Assembly: GCA_900169235.1 (NCBI GenBank)
Contig: FWCC01000327.1
Location: 1-64,000 of the forward strand
Length of the DNA stretch: 64,000 nucleotides
Direction of reading: 5' to 3'
Source: Zarea fungicola
Taxonomy: Eukaryota > Ascomycota > Sordariomycetes > Hypocreales > Cordycipitaceae
The position numbers and the translations under genes were made by a program. Below the pieces are notes generated by a model, which made no database searches, was not told the DNA's origin, and worked only from the letters and a program-made list of their open reading frames with translations. Positions 51,030 to 61,248 of this stretch are shown here, piece after piece; the stretch's first letter is position 1, and every line of letters begins with the position of its first letter.

Positions 51030-51908
51030 TTATAATAGTTTTAACACATCTACGACTTCTTGTGCATTGTTGAAATCTCCTACCCAGCAACTGTGGATAA
51101 TGTTTCCATATCTCAAGGATGAGACGTCGGGAAACTCCGCCGCTTCAAAGCGATCTTGGACCTCGTCATCCCCGATATCGTCGTACGGTTCATGACCAGT
51201 CTGAATGAAGTACAGAACAGAACCAAGTGCAAATATATCCTCCAAGTAGTTAGGTTCCCATTGCCTCCAGCCCGGCCGCTGGAACCTTGGGCCTGTTGTG
51301 ACCGTGGGGCGAGACCCTGCGATGGAGGAGCCAGCAAAATCAGCGATGTACAAGTCGAGGCTTTCATTGAGCATGAAGTTACGTGGTGTAACATCGCAAT
51401 GTATAATGTCAGCTGCATGTACCGCGGCGAGTGCTTCTGCTGCCTGTACCATCCAGATTTCCCTCTGTCCGGCCGTGACGTGCTGGCTTTCGCGCCCCAG
51501 GTACGATCGCAAATCACCGTTCTGGAAATATTCTAGAACTAGGCAGCAGGAGCTCGCATTCCATTCAATGAATTTAGGAACGCGTGCATGGCTACCGATG
51601 CGTTTGTAGGCCGCTGCCTCTACCTCCATCTGCTGGCGACATTCGATCTCCTTTTCAGGGCAGTATGGATTCGGTATCGGATACTTGATGACATTGCCTG
51701 ATTCAAGTCTATCGACAAATGACGTCGCTCCTGTACCAACGTAATGCCCTTTGCTAAGATAGTATATATCTCCATACGGTATTGTTTCTCGGTCTGGTAT
51801 ATGAAAGGCATGATCAGGCAGTACTGGTAAAAGCCTTCGTCGCCAAGATCCTTGTCTCCGATGGTATGTTAACGTACGTGGACATTGATGGGATCGTGGA
51901 GGCTTGCA
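51030..51908 (-). CDS. Fungal serine/threonine protein-kinase-like protein, 5' end unresolved
   Basis: The open frame starts after a stop at 51909-51911 and has no ATG before the domain, so the first exon is missing or further upstream; the reported span is partial. Text: HAFHIPDRETIPYGDIYYLS, a Gly loop VGTGATSFVDRL, VIKYPIPNPYCPEKEIE (Lys and Glu), EYFQNGDLRSYL, the catalytic loop IIHCDVTPRNFMLNESLDLY and IADFAGSSI (HRD as HCD, DFG as DFA), then a C-lobe with EDIFALGSVLYFIQTGHEPY. These variants are typical of a fungal-specific kinase clade, so activity is possible. Substrate unknown. Confidence 0.75.
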   Translation of the reverse strand, partial: CKPPRSHQCPRTLTYHRRQGSWRRRLLPVLPDHAFHIPDRETIPYGDIYYLSKGHYVGTGATSFVDRLESGNVIKYPIPNPYCPEKEIECRQQMEVEAAAYKRIGSHARVPKFIEWNASSCCLVLEYFQNGDLRSYLGRESQHVTAGQREIWMVQAAEALAAVHAADIIHCDVTPRNFMLNESLDLYIADFAGSSIAGSRPTVTTGPRFQRPGWRQWEPNYLEDIFALGSVLYFIQTGHEPYDDIGDDEVQDRFEAAEFPDVSSLRYGNIIHSCWVGDFNNAQEVVDVLKLL

Positions 51909-51911
51909 CTA

Positions 51912-53676
51912 GCATTAGCGGGTTTGCGTTGAGATGCATGGAAGGGATACGAACTGGCGAAAGCACTGTCCGAGGTGGCCCATATAGTAGCTGTCGGAGA
52001 AACGACGCAACTGTGTCATAATGTGCAACAATGGCACGCCAGAGCCAATCCACAATGGACATCTGACTGTTGTGATGCGGGCTATGGGCGGCGACGACAA
52101 TTTGCCAGTTTGGTTCAATGCAATACTGGGGAAAGGGCTCGGAGCCGGTGGAAACGCGTCGCGCTGCACTCACGGCCCATTTCCTACCAGGGTGTGGCCA
52201 CGTGTGTTAAGACAGAGTACAGACACAGAAGAAAGAGGCCACAACGCATACGGGTACATAACTGACTCAGCTCTGTACATAGGTACTTCAATTTAGTACT
52301 GGAATCCAGACTCAGCGGTGTGGGCAAGGTAGACTAAATTAGTGCTAGCTATTGGTGGCTTTACGATAGTAGGGGTGAAATTAGAAGTCAGGAGTGTGGC
52401 AATACGGCTGGTAAAACGGAATCACTCCGTTAAAAATACGGTGTGATACCAATACGGTGGCAAAACGGTGGGTATATGGTCGGGCGCCTAGACGAGCAAG
52501 CTGGTTGGTTACAAAAAAAAAGGGGGGCTATAAGTACCTGCTAACATCTACTAACACCTGGTACCATCTACAGTTGCAGAAATGGCCATTTATTTTAATG
52601 CTTGCTTGGACGAGAAGCCTCTAAAACTGGAAGCACATTACGCAGGAAATAGGAGGCAGGCTAGCAAGTTTTAGGAGATTTTAGTCTAAAAGTGAGAGCT
52701 TGACGGGACCCCGAGTTCTCTGATATCTATGGTCGTATGTATCAGACTGGCAGCTAAGTTGACTTATACCCTCTGATTATGTAGCTACTACACACGTGTG
52801 TGGTTAAATACTCAGACACATCAGAGTGTCTACTTCTGGCCCCAATGTTTAAATGACATAGCCGCCCATTATAGGATCACTCCGTCAGTCCTTTCGGTCA
52901 TTTGACGGGTATCCATAGAAAGGATTATTCAGGGCGTTCTAACGCAAGACTGAGTAAGTGTTGGCATGCTAGCCTTTCCTAATTTTGTGGAATTGTGGTT
53001 TGCGCCTGAAGTGACGAAGAGTTACTACCTACCGTACGAAGACATGACCTTTATTCACCAGGTTCGAAGGGAGATTAGTAGATAGTAGCGGCGCTGTCTT
53101 CAGCACACAGGTACTTTCGAATCATAATTTGGCGTTCATGTCCTTCACGAAAGTAGTTCGGCCCCTGTTTGGCCTAATATCCACATGCAGTAGAGTCGTA
53201 AATACGAGGCCGCTGTCACAGTTTCCAGTTCTCCATCAACGCTGAGCTAACAAGGGTGTGGTACATACATTCTCAAGACCGGAAAATCATGCACACCCAG
53301 CATCACCCGCCCCGCTGGTCCAGTTACCTTACTAGGATAACAATTGAGGGTCGATAACCATCTGCAAATAGGGTAAATACTTTTTAGGTTACCTTGCTAT
53401 ATAATCTGACTCGCAGAATGCAATGGAGCAATGTGGAGATGGAGATTCATTGCACTGGGACGCAGCATCATAATCACCCAAAGAGGAATTACCCAATTGG
53501 GAGTAAGACTGCTCAAGGCTCTACCAATATTCGGCCATACTAAAGGCCAGGAGGGTTGAAATTCGTCTACTTAAGCGTGATAAGGGATAATAGACAGATT
53601 TTTGAAAGGGGTTATTCGAATTTCACATTGTCTCGCTTCCTTCTCTCCAGCTTACAAATCACCACCAACCGCCATA
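51912..53676. other. Long gene-poor stretch; possible right margin of the accessory region
   Basis: Some 1.7 kb with no supported gene. At 52400-52480 short words with ACGG recur (AATACGG, AAACGG) and a small hairpin AACGGA/TCCGTT (52415-52431) occurs. GC content and text change from here to the conserved genes beyond 53.6 kb. A transposon end could lie here, but I could not identify one. Confidence 0.35.
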
Positions 53677-54663
53677 ATGGCCACCATGAATAAAATATTC
53701 GCAGGATATGCTGCGCGGCAGGCAGTCCTCGAGGCCAGTATAAATCCACTAGCCAAGGGTGTCGCTTGGGTGCAGGGCGAGCTCGTACCGTTGCACGAAG
53801 CGCGCATTCCGCTCCTCGACCAGGGCTTCATGCACAGCGACCTTACCTACGATGTACCATCTGTCTGGGACGGCCGGTTTTTCCGACTGGACGACCACAT
53901 GGACCGCCTAGAAGCTAGCTGCGCAAAGATGCGACTGAAGATTCCCCTGCCCCGCGAGGACGTAAAGCGAATTCTCGTCGACATGGTCGCCCAGAGTGGA
54001 ATCAGGGACGCCTTTGTTGAGCTCATTGTCACTCGCGGCCTGACTGGGGTGCGCGGCGCACGACCGGACCAGCTCCTCAACAACAACTTGTACATGTTCA
54101 TCCAGCCCTACGTATGGGTCATGGATCCCGACGTGCAGCCGCGAGGCGGCAGCGCCATTGTCGCGCGAACGGTGCGCCGCATCCCGCCTGGCTCCATCGA
54201 CCCGACAATTAAGAATCTTCAATGGGGCGACTTGGTCCGCGGCCTGTTTGAGGCGTCCGATCGCGGTGCCACGTATCCATTCCTGACGGACGGCGATGCG
54301 AATCTGACAGAGGGCTCCGGGTTTAACATTGTGCTCATAAAGAACGGTGTCCTATACACGCCCGACCGGGGAGTCCTCCAGGGCATCACAAGGAAGAGCG
54401 TAATCGACGCGGCCCAGGCTTGTGGTTATGAGATGCGCGTTGAATTTGTACCTATCCAGGCTGCATATGAGGCTGATGAGATTCTGATGTGCACGACCGC
54501 AGGCGGCATCATGCCCATCACAACGCTGGATGGAAAGCCAGTCAAGGACGGCAAGGTCGGGCCCATCACCAGGGCAATTTGGGATAGATATTGGGCCATG
54601 CATTATGAGCAATCTTTCAGCTTTGCAATTGCATATGGCGGCCCTCTAAAGAACGGATCTTGA
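53677..54663 (+). CDS. (R)-selective amine transaminase, PLP fold type IV
   Basis: Single exon, 328 aa from ATG 53677. It matches the fungal (R)-amine transaminases (Aspergillus type) nearly end to end: [86 protein letters not shown] (Lys of PTIKNLQW is the PLP Schiff-base residue), [32 protein letters not shown] and [11 protein letters not shown]. The enzyme transfers an amino group between (R)-amines and keto acids in the cytosol. An in-frame upstream extension (TTG at 53602) is not needed. Convergent with the regulator at 54782-56682. Confidence 0.95.
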   Translation: MATMNKIFAGYAARQAVLEASINPLAKGVAWVQGELVPLHEARIPLLDQGFMHSDLTYDVPSVWDGRFFRLDDHMDRLEASCAKMRLKIPLPREDVKRILVDMVAQSGIRDAFVELIVTRGLTGVRGARPDQLLNNNLYMFIQPYVWVMDPDVQPRGGSAIVARTVRRIPPGSIDPTIKNLQWGDLVRGLFEASDRGATYPFLTDGDANLTEGSGFNIVLIKNGVLYTPDRGVLQGITRKSVIDAAQACGYEMRVEFVPIQAAYEADEILMCTTAGGIMPITTLDGKPVKDGKVGPITRAIWDRYWAMHYEQSFSFAIAYGGPLKNGS

Positions 54664-54781
54664 TTGTTCATTAAAAAAATAGAATAGTGAATAAAATGAC
54701 TTCGTATCTGTCCTTACTACAAGACTTTGTCGCTGTGCCGTGCAGCGTTCAATCGAGAGAAAATTTAGTAATCACTATCTC

Positions 54782-56682
54782 TTACCCAAAAAGATATTGT
54801 CTTGCGTCTCCTCCGTCGTTTGATCTACTACTTTGGTCAATGACAGATCCCCACCAAGTCTGAGAGTCGTCGCTGGCCCAAACTTCCTCGAGCACAACTT
54901 TAGCAGTGAGAAACATGTCGTAGCGTGTCTTTTCGTTCCACCAACTGCAATAGTCAATCGCAATCTGACGCAGGTGCTCATCTTTAGTCTCACAGCCGGC
55001 CAGGAAGACAGGAAGAAGTAGCTGTTTTTGCAGCATCGAGGTGTAGCGGCACGATTGGACGTGATTGAGCGTCTTGCGGGCGAGGAAACACAGAACAGGC
55101 GGGGCTGGACCCTCGCGCTTCCACTTAAAGACACGTGCAATGTAGATGAGCAGAGCGTATCGCCACGCCTCTGTGCAGTGATAAAAGTCTTCCTTGTTGT
55201 GTGCCATGTCTTCCAGATCAGGGTCCCACGCATCGGCCCCCGCGAGGTCGTTCAGAGCACAGTAGTCTGGGTCAGTCCAGGCGATAATGTCGCGCTCCAC
55301 CACCAAGACCGGCTCCATGTCAAACTTGGCGCACGTCATGCTCGCCACTACCTCGATTTCTCTCGCATACGTCCCCAGGCGGATCATGTGTCGGAAGAGT
55401 GCCTCGGGACAGCCCGAGACGCCGTAAAACGTCTTGTCGTTGTCCCCGTCACGGTTGAGGAAGTTTACAATGGATAACTCGGACAGAACAGAGCCTTGGC
55501 GACTAGTGAGAGCGAGCGTGACATCCCACCAGACCAGCATCTCCAATCGCGCCTGCATTCGCGGAGTCCTTGTGAGGCCGACAGCCTCGGTTGCCTGTAT
55601 CATGCCGTACGCGCGTTTCAGATGAGATACCCACGGGCCGTGTGCTGAAGTTGCGCACTTGCATCTGTTAGCCATGCTTCGAGTCAACCTGCACTACGGT
55701 GCGGCAAAACATACATCTAGTGTCATGAGAATCAACGCCGCATCCAGAGAGGTAGTGTCAAGTTGCGAGACTTGAGACATGGCCTCCATATCACTGAGCA
55801 TGCGCAGCGCCTTCCGTTTATGATCTGTTGACTCGTTGGCCCAAGATCCAGTATCTCGATTGATGTGTTTATAAGACAGTGCCAAGATGGAGTGGAGGAG
55901 AAGCTGCGAGCTGCGGGCGGTCTCGATGTCGAAACGAAATGGATTTGCATCAAAGTCATGGGTTAATGGAAGAACACAAAATTCTTGGTCGTCTTAAAGC
56001 CGTTAGAGCAGAGACATTTTTCTTCGAGAATATCAAACCTACATCAACTGAGCAACTGGGTTGTTGCAGAGGCCAGGTTGCATGATGCCTGTTGAGGGTT
56101 TATCAGCGGTAAGATAATCTCCTCAATATCCGAAGGTGCTAAAGTCGGTTCTTTATTCGGAGGCGAGTCCTCGCTGGATAGTGTGTCATCTGGAGATAGA
56201 AGAGGCATATCTGACTCAAAATAAACAGGGAGCTGGTCAAGGTCACCGAGCGGGTCGGCGCGCGCTATGAAAGACTGGCCTGAGTTGGTGAAGGAGTTCA
56301 TCAGACTCATATACGGCCAATTAATGCCGTTGTCCTGGCAAAAGGCCTCTACCAATGGGTGTGGGATCGCATTGCTCACAACCTCTTCATCCTCAGCGGA
56401 TGCCGGGGGAGCTCGCGCCGTTTCGGCGACAGCCAGGTTCATTGGTGGAAGAGGCGCCCCAGATACCATATCGCCGGCAATCGCCTCGTCCTCGCGAGAT
56501 GCTGATGCAGCGTTTGATTGCGGTTGCCTTGTCAGAGTTGTCGCAGGACGAGATGCGGAGCACAGGGCTCCTCCAGTTAGGCAAAATGTCGGACCGTAGG
56601 CTGACGGGCGATTCCTGCGCCGCCGTTTTCGACTGTACGAACTCACGAACTTGAATTCGCGAGGGGGCTTAGCTGCCGACAT
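54782..56682 (-). CDS. Fungal-specific transcription factor (Fungal_trans_2 type)
   Basis: Exons 56682-56049, 55992-55715 and 55657-54782, about 595 aa. N-terminus PPREFKFVSSYSRKRRRRNR is basic and lacks a Zn2Cys6 cluster. The regulatory domain reads FDANPFRFDIETARSSQLLL, HSILALSYKHINRD, LDAALILMTLD, WVSHLKRAYGMIQA, QARLEMLVWWDVTLALTS and ALLIYIARVFKW, typical of Fungal_trans_2 proteins. The first junction works with donor GTTGAT at 56048; the stronger GTAGGT just downstream would leave a TGA in frame, which could also mean a nonsense change. The second intron ends at GATGCAAG. As neighbour of the transaminase it may regulate it. Confidence 0.8.
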
Positions 56683-58139
56683 GATAAATCACAAGCATCC
56701 ACGCAAAAAAGGTTATGAAGTTATGCCGAAAAGGTAAAGAGGAAGAAGAATGCCTCCATTACTTCCAGACCAATATCGGAGAGTAGGGTTATCTGCGGGG
56801 ATCCGAGTCATTCATTCCCCAACTTACCCCAGCGTGGCGGACCAGCGGAGAAATGCTAGCCCCAGAAATCGTGAGCTGAAGATTGGAGCGGCGTTTCGTT
56901 AGTTGGTCGCCCTAGCCTAGAAACAAGAATCTGCCTCTACGCAGTCTAAAAAGAGCATGAGCGATGTTCTCCTTGTTGAATCAAGAAGGCTCCCATCAAC
57001 GACCTACGAAAAAAGCCATCATCTGTACCGATGTCAGTTCGCGTGCATAGCTTGAGGACTACTGCAGGCCTGTCAAGGAGGTCATTTGTACTAACATGCT
57101 GGATGGCATGGACAGTGCATGCACCGAGGCTAACTGACAAGGCCTCGCGCGCATTTGCCAACAATTATACATAATAATGCTATGCTCTTATTCCGATAAA
57201 CAATTTTATGCGGCAGTCTCATATATTCGACAAGAACTAAGCAACGAAGAAAAATAGAAATGAACCAGTGCAGTGAGTTCGTAAGCATAGAGCGTATCAT
57301 GGACGGAATGAAGTAGATCTGTCTCCCACAGAGCCCCCTCACACCTTAACACAATTTCTGCTGAATTTTATTGCAAAGTGCATTAAATTATAACGGCAAC
57401 TTCAAAACTACAGACAGCTAACGTGTTATCTGTTGTCAAAGGTGGGCGCGGCCCACGTAATTATCGGCTCAATCGCGCCAGTGCACAACGCTAATGACGG
57501 CGTTGGCCAATTATGGCAATGCCCAATACGGTAGTATCGTCCCCAGGCTATGGCTGTTCCTCTTCGTTATCCATAACTAGATGTTGATCTCCTTGCTTTG
57601 AAAACGTATAATGCATGTCTACGCAATGCATACTCAATCTTATGCATGGCAACTTTGAGTCTTTCAAGTCAAGATGGGTAAAAAAAGCCAAAACTTCCCT
57701 GGCTCTCCTGTGGTGATCACTTTGGGCGGCGTAACAGCTAAACGCGCCTAGATGGAGCCGGCCGCTGCCGGGTCGCATGAAGGATGCAAAGCAACCACCA
57801 GAGCAAACGTAACTGTACGTCGTGAAACTTGGCCAGGCATGCTTTCTAACAATGAAAACGGCATACCCCCTCATACTCAGCGCCACAATATAGAAGTAAA
57901 GCAACTACGTATGCCTGTATGAAAACCTTGTATGGGAGGCGCAACAAGGCTCGCGACGTTGCAGCAACTCATATTAAAATATATTGTGGCTGAGTCACAC
58001 TTTCAGTCGCGTCATTCTCCAAGGCCTTACCCCGCAGCCGCTAGACAGGTCACATTCGTAGCCTCTCCAATCTTTCCAACCGCGCCTTCAAAGGCGAAAG
58101 CATTCCCCGCGCGCCTCGGATAACTGTGACTAGCTAATT
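56683..58139. other. Intergenic region
   Basis: About 1.45 kb. Minus-strand frames at 56946-57164 and 57548-57904 exist but have no splice context or family; I do not support genes. The last 200 bp are CT-rich promoter-like DNA before the 58140 gene. Confidence 0.45.
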
Positions 58140-60623
58140 ATGGCAAGTCAACCTGACCATGATTTATATTCCGACGATTCAGGGCATGATGCTGCAGTCC
58201 AAGACAGTGAAGACTTCTCACCGACAGATGGATACTTTCAACCCAGTGTTGATGGAAGACAGCCGACAGCCGCTGGAGGCTCAACAAGTGGATTACGAGC
58301 TCCATCTCATGCTGTGCCACACATACCCGATGTCATTGTAGAGGATCCAACATTGTCTGAGCCACAGCGGGCAAAGGAAACAGAAGCATTGCAGCATGTC
58401 CAGCAAAATGCATCTGTCTCGGAGGAACCTCTTGCAGAACCTGTGGCGCACTCAGGCCATCCCGCCCAGGATGCTGATAATTCAGGTCCAATGCAAAGCT
58501 TTCATGGAGATGGAGCAGAGGGCTTGGATAGGTCAAGCCATGGCCTCGACCTGGCAGTTTCTCAAGCATCCCCTTCTCATGCCTCCCAGCATGCCACACC
58601 CACAGCAGCAACCAGATTTCAGGCTTCAGGGCCCATGCTTCCAGTACAGGCAATCGATGCACCACCTGCCTACAGTCCTGCGAGAGCCAGTAATTACGGA
58701 ACCGTGGCGCCTTCTACTGGTGAGCCCTCACCTCGGGCTTCAACCGAGGAGGCACCGTCGGTGTACAGTGAACACCAGCCACTTCTGCCATCTCAGACAG
58801 CTTCAGTAATTGGCAGTCTAGAAGGTGGTTCAGCTGGAACTGCAAATAAACTGTTTCACTCGAATAAAAGCTCCAAGGCCGTCGTCCTTTTATTAGCCAT
58901 ATTCTTCACTGCGGCATTCTCGTCTCTGATTACGGCTGCCATAATACTACTTCCTAAAAATTCCAAGGTATGTAACGGAATCAAATATCATGCTTGACCA
59001 TGGAAAGTTGCTAAGGCGCTTTTATAGCCCGAATTAATCGATGTAGAGCCCATAAGCTTGCCAAACGACGAGCCGCCGTTAGTTTGGAAGCCGCCCACTG
59101 ACTGGAAATGCAGGAATACTCCACTCAGGATTAATGAAGCAGCATATGGTCTTTCTATTGGCCGTGAGAGTAGCATAAATATCATCGAGGAAGGTTGGAA
59201 TGGTGCCTCAGGATCTGCAGAAGCAACTGCGGTCCGAGTCTTTGGGGATATTGTTGTCCGCAGCTCCCCTCTCTTCGAGAGCGCAGAGGTGTCCTTGGAT
59301 GGATTCTCCAACGATCCTAGCATCGCACCTCGATTCAATATTAATTCTGGACATCTTACTCAAAGTTACTACCTTTCTGATCCCCCGCCTGTCCTGGATT
59401 GGCCAGATGATGGTAGTGTCCCTTGTTACCAGGGGCGCATCACTCTGTCGCTGCCTGCGGGCACCACTTTCAAGACTTTGTCACTATCATCTGAGCAGTT
59501 TAATGTGCTGTTTAGAACGGGTCTCAATCTTTCAGTTACTGAGGGCTTCGCGGCGACTGCGAATAGTGGCAATATAATTGCCCCTGTCATCATGACTGCG
59601 GACGAAGGGTCAATAGCCCCATACAGGCTGCAGTCACCGAGTTCGCTCGTGGTCTCAGTCTCTGGGAATATTCAAGGCTGGTTTCCGTTGTACAACGAAC
59701 TAGGACTATTGTCTGGATCTGGTGATGTCGTTACGCAGATTGGACTCAAGTCGCTGGACCTATCGAAAAATCCATCTACCGGGCTAGTGGCGAGCTCACG
59801 CGGAGGCAACGTCAACGTTACCTCAGTGCCACCACAGCGAACCAAATTTGGAGAAAGAGACGGCAAGTTCCCCCTAAGGGACTCTGCTTCCGTATTGCAG
59901 ACGAAAATCGGCAACATTACTGCCAAGATGGCTATAGGTTCGCGTACCGAGTTTGACGTCGTACATGGAAATATAGATGTCGACCTGCAGCCAATTCTGG
60001 GCCACAGGGCACGAGAGCAGAATCGCAGTCCGCTGTTGAGCACTTTTTCCGAAGTAGGCAATTCGCAAATACGGGTTCGAGAGCCAATATGGACAGATGA
60101 TATCAAATATTCAACAAACGACAATCCGACTCCGACCAAGTTTGAAGACATTACTCTGGCTCAGAGAACAAAATCAACGAACCGAAAATCCTTCCTCGCA
60201 GCGCTACCAAGGGGCGCAAGACTCCGTCTTCCTACAGACCTGTTTTACTGGGCTCGTTCCAATGCTACTAAGCAAGCTACCATGCGCAATAAGCCATGGG
60301 GTGATTTCGAGACACGACACTCTGCAGGTGATGGGAACCTACTGATCACATATCCGGACAGTTGGACAGGCCTCATCAAATGGCAGGGCACAAATCAGCA
60401 TGCGACTTTTCTTGCCCATGGATTGACAATCCTCAGACAATGGGGCTCTTCCACAAAGCACATCGAGGCACGACGCGGTGCTGGCGACTCGGTCGTGAAC
60501 ATAGACAGCCAAGGAGGATCTGTAATACTGGCTATCGGGCAAGAGATACAACAAAACGAAACAGAACTGCTACTCGCACGCCCAGTGGAAGGCCGAGAAA
60601 TTGATAATGCCGTCACAAAATAG
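58140..60623 (+). CDS. Single-pass membrane protein with long extracytoplasmic beta-rich domain
   Basis: Exons 58140-58967 and 59028-60623 (60-bp intron GTATGT..TTATAG), 807 aa. Residues 1-240 are a disordered acidic and Ser/Pro/Gln-rich cytoplasmic tail (YSDDSGHDAAVQDSEDFSPT, APPAYSPARASNYGT). One transmembrane helix (AVVLLLAIFFTAAFSSLITA) follows at ~250-272. The remaining ~530 aa contain repeated GNI/GNV-type beta strands (SGNIIAPVIM, SVSGNIQGWFPLY, RGGNVNVTSVPP, KIGNITAKMAIG, HGNIDVDL), suggesting a beta-solenoid or adhesin-like fold. This layout is seen in conserved uncharacterised ascomycete proteins. Probably plasma membrane with an external domain. Confidence 0.8.
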
Positions 60624-61248
60624 CTAGGTGTTCTAGGCTTGGTATCCAAGAAAACAGCGGTGAATGGCTTTCGCTCCGTCGGATTTGTAGTCTAAGGGAG
60701 GCCAAATGGGGCAGCAATTTCCTCTACCAGTGCGACAGTTTCTCACATCAGAGTCTCATTCACATGGTTGTACAATTTTAATCACCACACTATATAAATA
60801 ATCGCTTGAAACTAGAATTATTCAAGACTAGTGAATTTGCCATGTTTTGCTGTTTTATATTCCGCCAAGGCGCATTTAGAAAACGGACCTTAGAAATCTT
60901 CCAATGGCCACGCCTAGTTACGTATGGACGTGGACGCATGCCGAGTAAACTCCGAAGTATCAACCTCGCAACGACGACGATAGCTTGTGAAGCTAATGTA
61001 TAAAATGAGGGTTTCTATAATCACAACGATGTTACAGTACACGGGCTGAGAGGTGCCTCTCAGCAAGTAGGGAGAATGTAACGTGATGGTGATGAGAATC
61101 TAGCAACTGCTGGAGAACTAAATCCGCCTCTATATACGACAAGTCGTAAAGCAGACAGTAAACAGTAAACCTATCTAGATCTGCAAACATGACCTGACCT
61201 TCTCGTAGCCCGGCTTTGACTGACGGAAGCTGCATCCAGTGATCGGAA
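60624..61248. other. Intergenic region
   Basis: 625 bp between the membrane-protein gene and the transposon, no supported gene. Confidence 0.5.

Noticed and set aside
51812..52173. Minus-strand frames upstream of the protein kinase as its first exon
   Set aside because: No junction found that both keeps frame and uses credible splice sites; left unannotated.
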